DNA of 64,000 nt from Actinomadura chibensis NBRC 106107 (GCF_001552135.1 NZ_BCQP01000067.1:1-64000); one strand, 5' to 3'. Shown: positions 31,826 to 40,744, numbered from the stretch's first letter. Numbers and translations: made by a program. Notes: generated from the letters alone by a model not told the origin.

Positions 31826-32542
31826 ATGCTCGCCATCGAAGTGCCCGACCATCTCGACCACCGGTCCAACGCGCACGGCGGTGTGGTCGTGCTCAACCGG
31901 AAGACCGGCCAGTGGCACGCGCTGAACACGACCGCCGGGCTGCTCTGGCGGCACTGGAGCGAGGGCTCGGGGTTCGAGCAGTCCGTCGCCGCCGTCGCCG
32001 GACGGCACCCGGACGTCCCGGCCGACCGGCTCCGCGCGGACGCGGCGCGCCTGCTCGGCGACCTCGTGCGGCGCGGGCTCGTCCGGGCCGACCCGGCGTC
32101 GTGCCCGGCGGGCGAGGCGGTCACCATGGCCGAGGCCCCGGCGCCCGCGCGGTCCGCGTCCGGCCGGTTCCGCGCGGTGGTGGCGTTCCCGTTCCTCGTG
32201 GCGGCGGCGCTGCTGGCCAGGGCGCCGTTCCGCGCCGCCTGCGCGGCCGTGTCGCTCACCCGGCCGTGGTGCCGCTCGGACGTCCCGGTAGAACGTGCCA
32301 CCCGCATCGTCGCGGCCGTCGAGCGCGCGGCCCGCCGGTACCCGTTCCGCGCCGCCTGCATGGAGCAGTCCCTCGCCGCCGTCCTCATGGCGGCCTTGAC
32401 GGGACGCCGCCTGACCTGGTGCATCGGAGCCGTCCCCGACCCGTACCGGTTCCACGCCTGGGTGGAGGCGGCGGGCGCGCCCGTCGTCGCTCCCGGCGAC
32501 ACCGCCGACCCGCACCGCTTCCTCCGCGTCCTCGCCCTGTGA
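31826..32542 (+). CDS. lasso B protein: RRE fused to B2 leader peptidase
   Basis: A 238-residue protein. Residues 1-95 are a PqqD-like RiPP recognition element (VVVLNRKTGQWHALNTTAGL, winged-helix/strand pattern) that binds the leader. A proline/alanine linker (about 100-120) and a hydrophobic segment lead to the transglutaminase-like B2 peptidase: Cys178 in AACMEQS, His210 in FHAWVE and a downstream Asp, probably Asp225, form the triad that removes the leader. In most actinobacteria RRE (B1) and peptidase (B2) are separate genes, so a single fused gene is noteworthy. It starts 41 bases after the cyclase gene. Confidence 0.9.
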   Translation: MLAIEVPDHLDHRSNAHGGVVVLNRKTGQWHALNTTAGLLWRHWSEGSGFEQSVAAVAGRHPDVPADRLRADAARLLGDLVRRGLVRADPASCPAGEAVTMAEAPAPARSASGRFRAVVAFPFLVAAALLARAPFRAACAAVSLTRPWCRSDVPVERATRIVAAVERAARRYPFRAACMEQSLAAVLMAALTGRRLTWCIGAVPDPYRFHAWVEAAGAPVVAPGDTADPHRFLRVLAL

Positions 32543-32548
32543 AGGGAA

Positions 32549-32588
32549 CCGCCGGCCGGTGGGGGTGGGCCACCCCACCGGCCGGCGG
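32549..32588. terminator. bidirectional terminator after the lasso cluster
   Basis: CCGCCGGCCGGTGGGG and CCCCACCGGCCGGCGG form a perfect 16-bp stem with an eight-base loop in the 73-base gap between the lasso B gene and the convergent multicopper oxidase gene. It marks the downstream edge of the lasso operon. Confidence 0.8.
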
Positions 32589-32615
32589 CGGTCCATCGAC
32601 GTTCAGCAGGGGACG

Positions 32616-35600
32616 TCAGCGGACGTGGATCACCCCCCACAGGCCCTCGGTCAGCGCCCAGCGGAACACGCCCGTCCGGTAGGCGTAGTCACCGGGCGGA
32701 CCGGCCCTGAAGGTCAGCGTGCGCAGCGACCCGTTGGCCAGCCCGCCGATCGCGCCGACGCGCGGGGCTTCGAGGTGCTCCTCCATGGGCCATGTCTGGC
32801 CGTGGATCTGGAAGGTGTGGTTGCGCGGCCGGTCCGACCCCACCACCAGGTGCACCCGGACGAGGTCGCCCGGACGGCACACGAGCAGCGGCGTCCCCGG
32901 CTCCTCGACCGCCAGCGACGGGCGCGTGGGGAGCAGGTGGGCGCTGCGGTAGTTGAACGCCTTCTGCCCCGAGTCCTCGGGCTCGTCCTCCAGGTCGGTC
33001 ACCGGCTGGGTCGGGTCGCCGTGGTGGTACTGGCGGACGCCGTCCTGGAGCACGAGGACCAGTTCGTGGACGTCCTCGCCCTGCGGGCGGCGGATCGTCG
33101 CCTGGTGGCCCGTCCAGGCGCCGCCCCGCGGCGTCGCGTCGGCCGCCTCCACGACCAGCGCGCCGACCAGCCCGCGGTGCCGGTGGGTGCGGACGTCGGC
33201 GCGGTCCTCCAGGAGGACGACGCCGGGGGTGTCGGCGAACCAGCGGTAGGTGACGGCCGCGCCCGGCTTGACGGTGCCGTCGCCGTTGCGTCCGGCGTAG
33301 GCGCCGTCGCTGTCGCGGACGTCGTACCGCAGCGGTCCCACCGGGTGCAGCGACACCCGCGCCGACACCTCGCGCTCGGCGGGCTCGTCGAGGGCCGGGA
33401 GGCGCGGGTCGTAGGGGGTCGGCTCGGGCGGGACGTCCACCTCGTTCGTGAGCGTCACCTCGACCCACTCCCCGGCCCGGCAGCGCAGGACGAGCGGCCC
33501 TCCGTCGGTGGATCCGTCGTCCTGCCCGGCGACCGTGTAGACGAGGCCGAACGGGTCGCTGCGCCGGTCGCTGTAGGCGATCTCGCGGGCGACGGCCCGG
33601 ACGTCGTACCGGCGCGCCGTGGCCGGGTCGAACGGCGGCAGGCCCTCGCCCCGGAACGCGCCCGGCAGCGGCGGGAGGTCGGCCTGCGGCGCCTCGTGGA
33701 AGCGGAACAGGCCCCAGCAGCCGAGCCAGGTGTCGTCGATCGCCGAGAACGACCACATGTAGTCGCCGGGCACGGGCGCCTCGCTGAGGTGCAGGCTGAA
33801 CGCCTCGGAGATCCCGATCGTCTGCTGCGTGCGCAGCGGCGAGCGCGGGTCGTCCCGCCAGGCGTGCCAGCGCAGCCCGCTCGTCGTGAACCCGTGCTGC
33901 TCCTCGTGCGACCCCTGGTAGAGCCGGACGCGCACCTTCTCGCCCGGGTAGCCGCGCAGCATCGGGGTCTGCGGGTCGCCGTGCACGGCGCTGGAGAACC
34001 AGTCGGCCGGGTCGCCGGGACGCTCGTGCAGCGGCTCGCAGCGGTAGCCGACGGCCATGGCGCCCTGGTCGTCCATGGCGCCGGGGAACGACGGCGGGTT
34101 GATCGGGTTGCCGGTCTCCCCGGCGCCGTGCTCGAACAGCGGGACGAAGTCCGCCACCGGGACGACCCGCTCGCGGAAGGCCGTCCCGTCCGGGAGTTTC
34201 ACCACGGCCGTCGCCGCGTTGCGGACCTCCCGGCCGTGGTCGTGCGGGTCGACCCAGACGGCGCCCTCCGGCTCGGCCGTCATGGAGCCGAACAGGCCGT
34301 GCCGCTGCCGCTCGTTGGCCAGCAGGTGGTCGTGGAAGAAGACGACGCCGAACTCCTCGTCGCAGTACCAGCGGTAGATCCACGAGCGGTAGCGCTCGTG
34401 GTCCCGCTCGCCCGCGTCGGCGGTGGTCGTTCCGGACAGGTAGTTCCAGCCGACGCTCGCGCCGTCCGCCACCAGCGGGTCGAACTTCACCAGGTGGACG
34501 TGCAGCCCGCCCTCCGGCTGGAACGGCAGGACGGTGTCGAACGCCGTCGCCTCGTGGCAGCCGGGCGGCAGCGCGTTGGTGAGCGTGAGTTCGAGGACCT
34601 CGCCCTTCCGGGCGCGGATCGCGATGGGCTCGATCCGCCGCTTTCCCTCCTCCAGTTCGCGCTGGAATTTCTCGATGCCGCCCGCCGCGTCGATCTCCTC
34701 TTGGAGGACGAAGAAAACCCCGCGATGGTCATGCCAGGTGGTGTGGTGGCCGCCGCTTTCCTTGCCCTGGTAATAGTGCAGCGTGCCTTGCATGACGACG
34801 AGGTGATAGCGGCGCACCGGGGCATCGGGATTGTGCGTCACCTTGGTGAACGCCTCGCCGGGCTGCGGGTCGGGAGCGAATGCGTTCCGCTCCAGTTCGG
34901 ACGGCTCGCGTCCCATTCCCTTGGGCATTCCGGGGGTGCGCGGCGGGCGCGGCGACTTCTGCGGGTACGAGCCGTCCATGAACGCCGGGAATCCCGGCTG
35001 CGCCGGCGTCGGCGCGGGCGGCGCCGGACGGGTCGGCAGCGGGCGGAGCGGCGCGATGGGCGTGCCGTCCGGGTAGTGCCCGGCGCCGTCCTGGAGGACG
35101 TCGAACACCCGCCACATCCCCCACATCCCGGAGTGGAAATGCGGATAGAGGTGGCAGTGGAAGATGATGTCGCCGGTCGCCTCCTGCACCGAGCCCGCGC
35201 CGTGGATGGGCTCGATCGTGAACGCCTGCTGCGGGCCGAGCGTGATCGAGTCGATGATCGGCGACTCGTCGTGGCCCGGCACCGCGCGCCACTGGTGCAG
35301 GTGGAGGTGGAAGACGTGGGTCTCCTTCACCCCGGCGTGCACTAACCTGATCTTGGCCGGGTCGCCGCCGTAGGCGCGGAAGATCGGCGTCTCCGGGTCG
35401 CCGAACAGCCACGAGCTGTGGTGCTGCTCCTCGCCGACGATCGCGTCCCACGCCGGGTCGATCTCGCCGCGTTCGAGCAGCCGCTCGTAGGCGAGCGAGC
35501 GCCAGCCCATCGGCTCGGTGCGGTAGCTCATCAGCATCATCGACATGGTGTGCTCGTCCTGGCCGCCGCCGTGCCCGTCCCCGTGCCCGCCGTCGTGGCC

Positions 35601-36347
35601 GCCCTCGTGGTCGGGGAACAGGACGGGCGCGAGCCGCTCCCCGCCCGCCGCCGGGGAGTGCGTGTGCGGCCGGGGCCGGTCGCACTCGTAGGTCGGGTGC
35701 GGCGGCGGGACGGGGTTGTCGTTCGGCGTCTCGTCCTGCATGAACAGCGTGTACTCGCGGAAGCTCGGCCGTCCCGGCACGTGGACGTCGGCGTACAGCC
35801 CGTCGAGCAGCGGGTCGCCGGTGACCGGGTCGGTCCAGGTGGCGTCCTCGGGCTCGACGACGAGGGCGCCGAACAGGCCGTGCGCCTGCGAGCCGTCCTC
35901 GCCGCCGCGCAGGTCGGCGAGGTCGCCGAAGTGGAAGACGCCCTCGTGCCAGGCGTCCCATTCGTAGGTGGCGGTGCCGCCCGGCTCGACGGACGAGTCG
36001 GGGTTGCGCCCGACCGCGCCGCCGTCGGCGTTCCGCACCCGGTACCCGACGCCCTGGGCGTGGATCCCGGCGCGCCGCCGCAGCTCGTTGCGGAACCGGA
36101 CGACGACCCGCTCCCCGGCCCGCGCCCGCAGCACGAGCGGCCGGACCAGCGGATGGGGCTTCGGGAGCCGCTCCGGCTCTTTCAGCGGGTCGGGAAAAGG
36201 AGTCGGAAAGGTCTCGCGGAGTTCGGTCAGCGCCCCCTCGTGCTCCGCGAGGGTGAAGATCATTCCGTTGCGGTCATGGTCCCCGTGTGCGTCGTAGACG
36301 ATCGGCACGTGCATCGCCACGACGTCGTACACCCTTTTCACTGGCAT
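32616..36347 (-). CDS. very large multicopper oxidase, MnxG-sized
   Basis: A 1243-residue multicopper oxidase built from several cupredoxin units, a size typical of MnxG-type manganese/ceruloplasmin-like oxidases and far above the 450-550 residues of CueO/laccase. Copper motifs are FHLHLHQW (near 350), HCHLYPHFHSGM (His397-Cys398-His399, the type 1/type 3 site), HVH (near 615) and FFHDHLLAN (near 670); the first two N-terminal equivalents (HAQG, FHFGD) look degenerate. Only one Cys-containing type 1 motif is seen. The N terminus (MPVKRVYDVVAMHVPIVYD) shows no signal peptide or Tat motif, so either the enzyme is cytoplasmic or export is by another route. Oxidation of Mn(II), Fe(II) or Cu(I) is possible; substrate is inference. 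Confidence 0.85.
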   Translation of the reverse strand: MPVKRVYDVVAMHVPIVYDAHGDHDRNGMIFTLAEHEGALTELRETFPTPFPDPLKEPERLPKPHPLVRPLVLRARAGERVVVRFRNELRRRAGIHAQGVGYRVRNADGGAVGRNPDSSVEPGGTATYEWDAWHEGVFHFGDLADLRGGEDGSQAHGLFGALVVEPEDATWTDPVTGDPLLDGLYADVHVPGRPSFREYTLFMQDETPNDNPVPPPHPTYECDRPRPHTHSPAAGGERLAPVLFPDHEGGHDGGHGDGHGGGQDEHTMSMMLMSYRTEPMGWRSLAYERLLERGEIDPAWDAIVGEEQHHSSWLFGDPETPIFRAYGGDPAKIRLVHAGVKETHVFHLHLHQWRAVPGHDESPIIDSITLGPQQAFTIEPIHGAGSVQEATGDIIFHCHLYPHFHSGMWGMWRVFDVLQDGAGHYPDGTPIAPLRPLPTRPAPPAPTPAQPGFPAFMDGSYPQKSPRPPRTPGMPKGMGREPSELERNAFAPDPQPGEAFTKVTHNPDAPVRRYHLVVMQGTLHYYQGKESGGHHTTWHDHRGVFFVLQEEIDAAGGIEKFQRELEEGKRRIEPIAIRARKGEVLELTLTNALPPGCHEATAFDTVLPFQPEGGLHVHLVKFDPLVADGASVGWNYLSGTTTADAGERDHERYRSWIYRWYCDEEFGVVFFHDHLLANERQRHGLFGSMTAEPEGAVWVDPHDHGREVRNAATAVVKLPDGTAFRERVVPVADFVPLFEHGAGETGNPINPPSFPGAMDDQGAMAVGYRCEPLHERPGDPADWFSSAVHGDPQTPMLRGYPGEKVRVRLYQGSHEEQHGFTTSGLRWHAWRDDPRSPLRTQQTIGISEAFSLHLSEAPVPGDYMWSFSAIDDTWLGCWGLFRFHEAPQADLPPLPGAFRGEGLPPFDPATARRYDVRAVAREIAYSDRRSDPFGLVYTVAGQDDGSTDGGPLVLRCRAGEWVEVTLTNEVDVPPEPTPYDPRLPALDEPAEREVSARVSLHPVGPLRYDVRDSDGAYAGRNGDGTVKPGAAVTYRWFADTPGVVLLEDRADVRTHRHRGLVGALVVEAADATPRGGAWTGHQATIRRPQGEDVHELVLVLQDGVRQYHHGDPTQPVTDLEDEPEDSGQKAFNYRSAHLLPTRPSLAVEEPGTPLLVCRPGDLVRVHLVVGSDRPRNHTFQIHGQTWPMEEHLEAPRVGAIGGLANGSLRTLTFRAGPPGDYAYRTGVFRWALTEGLWGVIHVR

Positions 36348-36417
36348 GTGCGAAATTCCCCTGGAACTCCCGTTCGTGCGGAGGCCGCCGGTCCGTTTTC
36401 GCGGCGGCCCTCGTGCT

Positions 36418-36456
36418 GCGCGGGGTGCGCGGGGTTGTGCGGGGTACGCGGGGTAT
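36418..36456 (-). repeat. short tandem repeats upstream of the multicopper oxidase gene
   Basis: Four imperfect 9-10 base units of the form GCGCGGGGT, GCGCGGGGTT, GTGCGGGGTA, CGCGGGGTAT. They lie about 70 bases upstream of the oxidase start (36347), within its probable promoter. The ten-base period puts them on one face of the helix; function unknown. Confidence 0.4.
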
Positions 36457-36542
36457 TGCGGTTTGTTGACAGTTTGACGACTCGGGGAGTCAGGAAGTTC
36501 CGGGAAGATCAGACCAATTTTGAAAAGAACCGTCGCCGCAGT

Positions 36543-38021
36543 TCAGTGGACGGTTTCGAGACCCGCGCCGGGAGCCGCGTCGAGTTCGGCGGCGTCGTCC
36601 GGGACGGCCGTTTCCACAACGGCCTTCGGACGCTTAGGCAGCAGCACCGCGACCCCGACCATCACCGCCGCCAGCACGGCGCTGATGACGAACGCCAGCC
36701 GCATCCCGTCGAGCTGGGCGGCGGCCTGCCCGACGCCCGCGGCGACGCGGCTCTCGGCGCGCCCGGACATGACCGTCACGACCAGCGCGGTGCCGAACGC
36801 GGCGGCGACCTGCTGGAGCGTGCCGAGCATCGAGCTGCCGTGCGCGTACAGCCGCGTCGGCAGCGCGCCCAGCCCGAGCGTGAACACCGGCGTGAACGTC
36901 GTCGCCAGCGAGATCATGAGCAGCGCGTGCAGGCCGAGCACCTGCCAGTACGGCATCGTCAGCGAGATCCGGGTGAAGCCCGCGAGCGCGAGGCTGATCC
37001 CCACCGAGCCCGGGACGATCAGCACCCGGGCGCCGAAGCGGTCGAAGAGGCGTCCGACGCTCGGGCCGATCAGGCCCATCGCGAGGCCGCCCGGCATGAC
37101 GAGGAGGCCGGTCTGCAACGGCGAGAGGCCGCGCAGGTTCTGCAGGTAGATCGGCAGCAGGATCATCGAGCCGAGCATCGCCATGAACCCGAGCGCCATC
37201 AGCAGCAGCGACAGCGCGTACGTCGGGTGCCGCAGGACGCGCAGGTCCAGCAGGGGGGTGCCGCGCCGCTGGAGCCGGAGCTGCCGCGCCGCGAACACCG
37301 CGATCAGGACGAGCCCGGTCGCGACGATCGCCGTGGGCAGCGCCGTCCCGCCCTCGGCGAACCGGCTGAGCCCGTAGACGAGCGAGCCGAACCCGCCCGC
37401 CGCCGCGACGACGCTGAACCAGTCGATCGTGCCGGGCCGCGGCTCCCCGACGTCCTCCAGACTCCCGAGCCCGCGCCAGGTGATCAGCGCGGCGATCGGC
37501 AGCACCGCCGCGAACAGCAGCCGCCACGAGCCGAGCTGCAGGATCAGCCCGGACACCGCCGGTCCCAGCGCGGGCGCGACCGAGATCGCCATCGTCACGT
37601 TGCCCATCACGCGTCCCCGGTCCTTCTCCGGGACGACCGTCATCAGCGTCGTCATCAGCAGCGGCATCATGACCGCCGTCCCGGACGCCTGGACGATCCG
37701 CGCCAGCAGCAGCACCTCGAACACCGGCGCGACCGCGGCGAGCGCCGTCCCGGCGAGGAACACGCCCATCGCGGTGGCGTAGGCGCGGCGGGTGCTGACC
37801 CGCTGCAGGAACCACCCGGTCACCGGGATCACGGCGGCCATCGTCAGCATGAACGCCGTGGAGAGCCACTGCGCCGCCTGCTCCCCGATCCGCAGGTCCG
37901 TCATCAGCCGCGGGATGGCGTTGATCATGATCGTCTCGTTGAGGATCACGACGAACGTCGCGAGCACGAGCAGCCGCACGACGGCGGGCGTCCGCCCCGC
38001 GCGCTCAGAGGTAGTCTTCAT
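36543..38021 (-). CDS. MFS drug/solute exporter, DHA2 (EmrB/QacA) family
   Basis: A 492-residue membrane protein with about 14 hydrophobic helices, the DHA2 topology. The family motif A-like loop and motif C region are visible (APALGPAVSGLILQLGSWR near 150), and NETIMINAIPRL in helix 1 is characteristic. It should act as a proton-driven exporter of lipophilic compounds. The start ATG at 38021 has its own promoter region facing away from the sigma-factor genes; whether it is co-transcribed with the downstream oxidase on the same strand is unclear (195-base gap). Confidence 0.88.
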   Translation of the reverse strand: MKTTSERAGRTPAVVRLLVLATFVVILNETIMINAIPRLMTDLRIGEQAAQWLSTAFMLTMAAVIPVTGWFLQRVSTRRAYATAMGVFLAGTALAAVAPVFEVLLLARIVQASGTAVMMPLLMTTLMTVVPEKDRGRVMGNVTMAISVAPALGPAVSGLILQLGSWRLLFAAVLPIAALITWRGLGSLEDVGEPRPGTIDWFSVVAAAGGFGSLVYGLSRFAEGGTALPTAIVATGLVLIAVFAARQLRLQRRGTPLLDLRVLRHPTYALSLLLMALGFMAMLGSMILLPIYLQNLRGLSPLQTGLLVMPGGLAMGLIGPSVGRLFDRFGARVLIVPGSVGISLALAGFTRISLTMPYWQVLGLHALLMISLATTFTPVFTLGLGALPTRLYAHGSSMLGTLQQVAAAFGTALVVTVMSGRAESRVAAGVGQAAAQLDGMRLAFVISAVLAAVMVGVAVLLPKRPKAVVETAVPDDAAELDAAPGAGLETVH

Positions 38022-38262
38022 GCCGGATCAGACCCGGAATGTCCCGAAAACTCATCGGTCTTCGGGGGGCCCGCGAAAAAAGTCCGCGCGAACGCCCCAT
38101 CATCCCCCCGCCCCGCGGCCTGTAGACGGTGAGGATGAGACGACGGGACCCGGGAGGACGCGTGACGGACATCGGCGCGGTCACCCTTGCGGTGGGAGGG
38201 GCGCCGCGGCAGCGCCGCGCGTACGGTGAGGCGCCGGCGGACCTCGAGGCGGATCCGGCGCC

Positions 38263-38811
38263 GTGAAGGAGGAACCCGCCCACCTCCGGGCGAAGTACGA
38301 CGAGGAGATCTGCGAGCTCTTCGTCGCCCACGCCGCGCGGCTGGAGAACCACCTCGTGCGGTTGGGCGCCTCGCGGACGCTCGCCGAGCACGTCGTCCAG
38401 GACAGCTTCCTCGCCACCCGGCTCCGCTGGTTCCACGTCCGCGGGCTGGACTGCCCGCGCGCCTACCTGTACCGGGTCGCCGAGAACCGGACCCGGAAGC
38501 TGCTCGGCAGGGAGGGCGGCAGGTGCGTCCCGCACCCCGACCCGCACGAGCTCGCGGCGCACCCCGAGCCCGTCCGGCGGGTGGCGAGCCCGGAGCTGCG
38601 GCTCGTCCTCGACGAGGCCATCGGCAGGCTCCCGGCGCGGGAGGGCACGGCCGCGCGGTTGTTCTACCTGGCCGACCACTCCGTGTCGCAGGCGGCGTCC
38701 AGAATGGGTATCAGCAAGGGCACGGTGACGAAGTACCTGGAGAGCGCCAGGGGACGGCTCCGGCGCGATCTCGGCGAAGACTTCACCTACTGGATGGAGG
38801 GCGAGCTGTGA
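38263..38811 (+). CDS. ECF-type sigma factor (short form)
   Basis: A 182-residue sigma-70-family protein. Region 2 is visible around AEHVVQDSFLATRLRW and AYLYRVAENRTRKLL; region 4 helix-turn-helix is VSQAASRMGISKGTVTKYLESARGRLRR near residue 150. It starts with GTG just after a GAGG-containing stretch and its stop overlaps the next sigma-factor gene by GTGA. The region 2.2 core is divergent from classical ECF sigmas, so it could be a non-canonical regulator or partner rather than a fully active sigma. Confidence 0.7.
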   Translation: MKEEPAHLRAKYDEEICELFVAHAARLENHLVRLGASRTLAEHVVQDSFLATRLRWFHVRGLDCPRAYLYRVAENRTRKLLGREGGRCVPHPDPHELAAHPEPVRRVASPELRLVLDEAIGRLPAREGTAARLFYLADHSVSQAASRMGISKGTVTKYLESARGRLRRDLGEDFTYWMEGEL

Positions 38812-39560
38812 GCAAGGACGCCGCCCACCAGCGCGACCACCGGCCCGGCGCGGCCCCGGGCGCCGTCGCCGACCACGAGCTGCTCCGCCGCCACGCCGAG
38901 GGAGACCCGCAGGCGTTCGCCGAACTGGTGAGCCGCCACCGCGACCGGCTGTGGGCGGTCGCGCTGCGCACGCTGGGCGATCCGGAGGAGGCCGCCGACG
39001 CGTTGCAGGACGCCCTCCTGTCGGCGTTCCGCGCCGCCGGACGGTTCCGCGGCGACACCGCCGTCACCACCTGGCTGCACCGGATCGTCGTGAACGCCTG
39101 CCTGGACCGGGTCAGGCGCAGGGCCGCCCGGCCCGCGACGCCGCTGGGGGACGCCGCCGCCTTCGACTCCGTCGCCCCGGTCATGCCCGATCCGACGGAC
39201 GCGCACGTCCAGTCCCTCGACATCCACGCCGCCCTGGGACGGTTGCCGTTCGAGCAGCGCGCGGCGGTCGTCCTGGTCGACATGATGGGCTACTCCGTCG
39301 ACGACGCGGCCCAGGTCCTCGCCGTCCCGCCCGGGACGGTCAAGAGCCGCTGCGCGCGGGGACGCACCAGGCTGAGCGGGATGCTGCGGATCGGCCCGGC
39401 GTCCGCGCCGCCGGAGGGGGCCGACCTGGCGCGGCTCCGCGCGGCGCTGCGGCGGCTGATGTCCGACCCCGGCGAGCGCGAGCGGATCACGGCCATCGCC
39501 GCCGAGGCCGTCGCGGACGAGCTGCCGCGCCTGCCCGGCGGCCCCGGCCCCATGCCCTGA
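38808..39560 (+). CDS. sigM: ECF sigma factor, SigM-like
   Basis: A 250-residue ECF sigma factor with a full region 2 (AFAELVSRHRDRLWAVALRTL, then AADALQDALLSAFR) and region 4 (YSVDDAAQVLAVPPGTVKSRCARGRTRL). The pattern matches the SigM group of actinobacteria. About 55 residues follow region 4. The GTG start overlaps the preceding sigma gene's stop; a membrane protein gene follows, but it does not look like a classical zinc-binding anti-sigma factor. Identity as sigM is by resemblance and should be treated as likely, not certain. Confidence 0.75.
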   Translation: MSKDAAHQRDHRPGAAPGAVADHELLRRHAEGDPQAFAELVSRHRDRLWAVALRTLGDPEEAADALQDALLSAFRAAGRFRGDTAVTTWLHRIVVNACLDRVRRRAARPATPLGDAAAFDSVAPVMPDPTDAHVQSLDIHAALGRLPFEQRAAVVLVDMMGYSVDDAAQVLAVPPGTVKSRCARGRTRLSGMLRIGPASAPPEGADLARLRAALRRLMSDPGERERITAIAAEAVADELPRLPGGPGPMP

Positions 39561-39625
39561 TGTCGTCGCCCGGCCGTGATCGTCGACTACCCTGGCCCCG
39601 GAGACGGACGGCTCGGGAGTGGCGG

Positions 39626-40030
39626 GTGCGACGGCTGAGGGACGCGGCACGGCGCCGCGACGAGCGGTCCCTCCTGCTGCCCGTCGGCCTGTTCCTCCTG
39701 TTCTGCGTGCTGGCGATGCACGGGTTCCAGGCGTCGCCGAACCAGACGGAGATGTCCGGGGTGCCGCTGACGTCGATGAGCGCCGGGCAGCACGGCGCCG
39801 ACCAGGCTCCGGCGGTCCCCGACGACTCGGGCGACCACCATCCGGGCGGCCAGGTGTGCCTGGCCATGTTGAGCATGGTCGTGCTCGTCGCCGCCGCCGT
39901 GCTGCTGGCTCTGCGGTCGCGCGACCGGGTCGTCCCGGTCCCGCGGGCGGCGGTTCTCGTCCGGACCCTGCGGGGCGGGCGGCCGCCGCCGGCACCGTCC
40001 CTGCATCTGTTGAGCGTGTTGCGGCTGTGA
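39626..40030 (+). CDS. DUF6153-like small membrane protein
   Basis: A 134-residue protein with two hydrophobic segments (about residues 20-36 and 87-107) separated by a polar, histidine- and methionine-containing loop (TEMSGVPLTSM, GDHHPGGQ). This is the layout of DUF6153 actinobacterial proteins, which often accompany copper-related or DUF305 genes. GTG 39626 has GGGAG upstream; an ATG at 39560 that overlaps the sigma-factor stop (TGATG) would add 22 basic residues and is possible. The His/Met content suggests metal exposure outside the membrane, by inference. Confidence 0.65.
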   Translation: MRRLRDAARRRDERSLLLPVGLFLLFCVLAMHGFQASPNQTEMSGVPLTSMSAGQHGADQAPAVPDDSGDHHPGGQVCLAMLSMVVLVAAAVLLALRSRDRVVPVPRAAVLVRTLRGGRPPPAPSLHLLSVLRL

Positions 40031-40104
40031 CAGGGCCGCGGCGCACGCGTTCGTCGGCGTGCGCCGGACGGTCCGGCACAGAACTCGACACGGAAGGTTC
40101 CACG

Positions 40105-40704
40105 ATGAAGCGCGTGTTCGCGCTCGCCGTCGTCCCCGTGCTCGCCGTCGCGCTGACGGCCTGCGGTGACGACGACTCCGGCTCGATGCCGGAGCATTCG
40201 ATGCGGCCCGGTTCGTCCTCCAGCGCGGGGACGCGGTCCGAGGCGCACAACGGGCAGGACGTCATGTTCGCCCAGATGATGATCCCGCATCACCGGCAGG
40301 CGATCGAGATGGCGGACCTCGCCGCGACCCGGGCGTCCTCGCCCGAGGTCGGGCGGCTCGCCGCCGCGATCAAGAAGGCGCAGGACCCGGAGATCACCCG
40401 GCTCTCCGGCTGGCTGACGTCCTGGGGCGTGGCCGTGCCGCCGTCCGGGACGGGCTCCATGCACCACGGCGGCATGGACGGCATGATGTCCGCGAAGGAC
40501 ATGAAGGACCTGGAGGCCGCGAAGGGCCGGGCCTTCGACACGTCCTTCCTGGAGATGATGATCGAGCATCACCAGGGCGCCGTGGAGATGGCGAAGACCG
40601 AGCAGGCGTCGGGGCGGTTCCCGGCGGCGAAGCGGATGGCGGGGGACATCGTCTCGTCGCAGTCCGCTGAGATCGCCAAGATGCGGTCGCTGCTCAAGCG
40701 GTAA
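40105..40704 (+). CDS. DUF305 lipoprotein, metal-linked family
   Basis: A 199-residue lipoprotein with signal and lipobox LTAC (Cys20). The mature part holds two repeats of the DUF305 helical unit, each with MMI-x-HH (MMIPHHRQAIEMA near 55 and MMIEHHQGAVEMA near 155), plus a His/Met-rich linker (SMHHGGMDGMM). The family is ferritin-like in fold and includes copper-binding proteins such as CopM. With the DUF6153 protein and the large copper oxidase nearby it suggests copper or redox handling at the cell surface. Confidence 0.85.
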   Translation: MKRVFALAVVPVLAVALTACGDDDSGSMPEHSMRPGSSSSAGTRSEAHNGQDVMFAQMMIPHHRQAIEMADLAATRASSPEVGRLAAAIKKAQDPEITRLSGWLTSWGVAVPPSGTGSMHHGGMDGMMSAKDMKDLEAAKGRAFDTSFLEMMIEHHQGAVEMAKTEQASGRFPAAKRMAGDIVSSQSAEIAKMRSLLKR

Positions 40705-40712
40705 GAGGTGAG

Positions 40713-40744
40713 GAGCGGGCGGGGCCTCGCGCCCCCGCCCGCTC
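40713..40744. terminator. terminator between DUF305 and amidase genes
   Basis: GAGCGGGCGGGG and CCCCGCCCGCTC make a 12-bp perfect stem with an eight-base loop in the 51-base gap between two convergent genes. Confidence 0.7.

Noticed and set aside
36466..36471. A consensus TTGACA reading rightwards
   Set aside because: No -10 at the right spacing and no rightward gene follows; the genes on both sides are on the minus strand.
38187..38262. An upstream extension of the sigma-factor reading frame
   Set aside because: The extension is arginine-rich and the GTGA overlap at 38808 supports the coupled start for the SigM-like protein.
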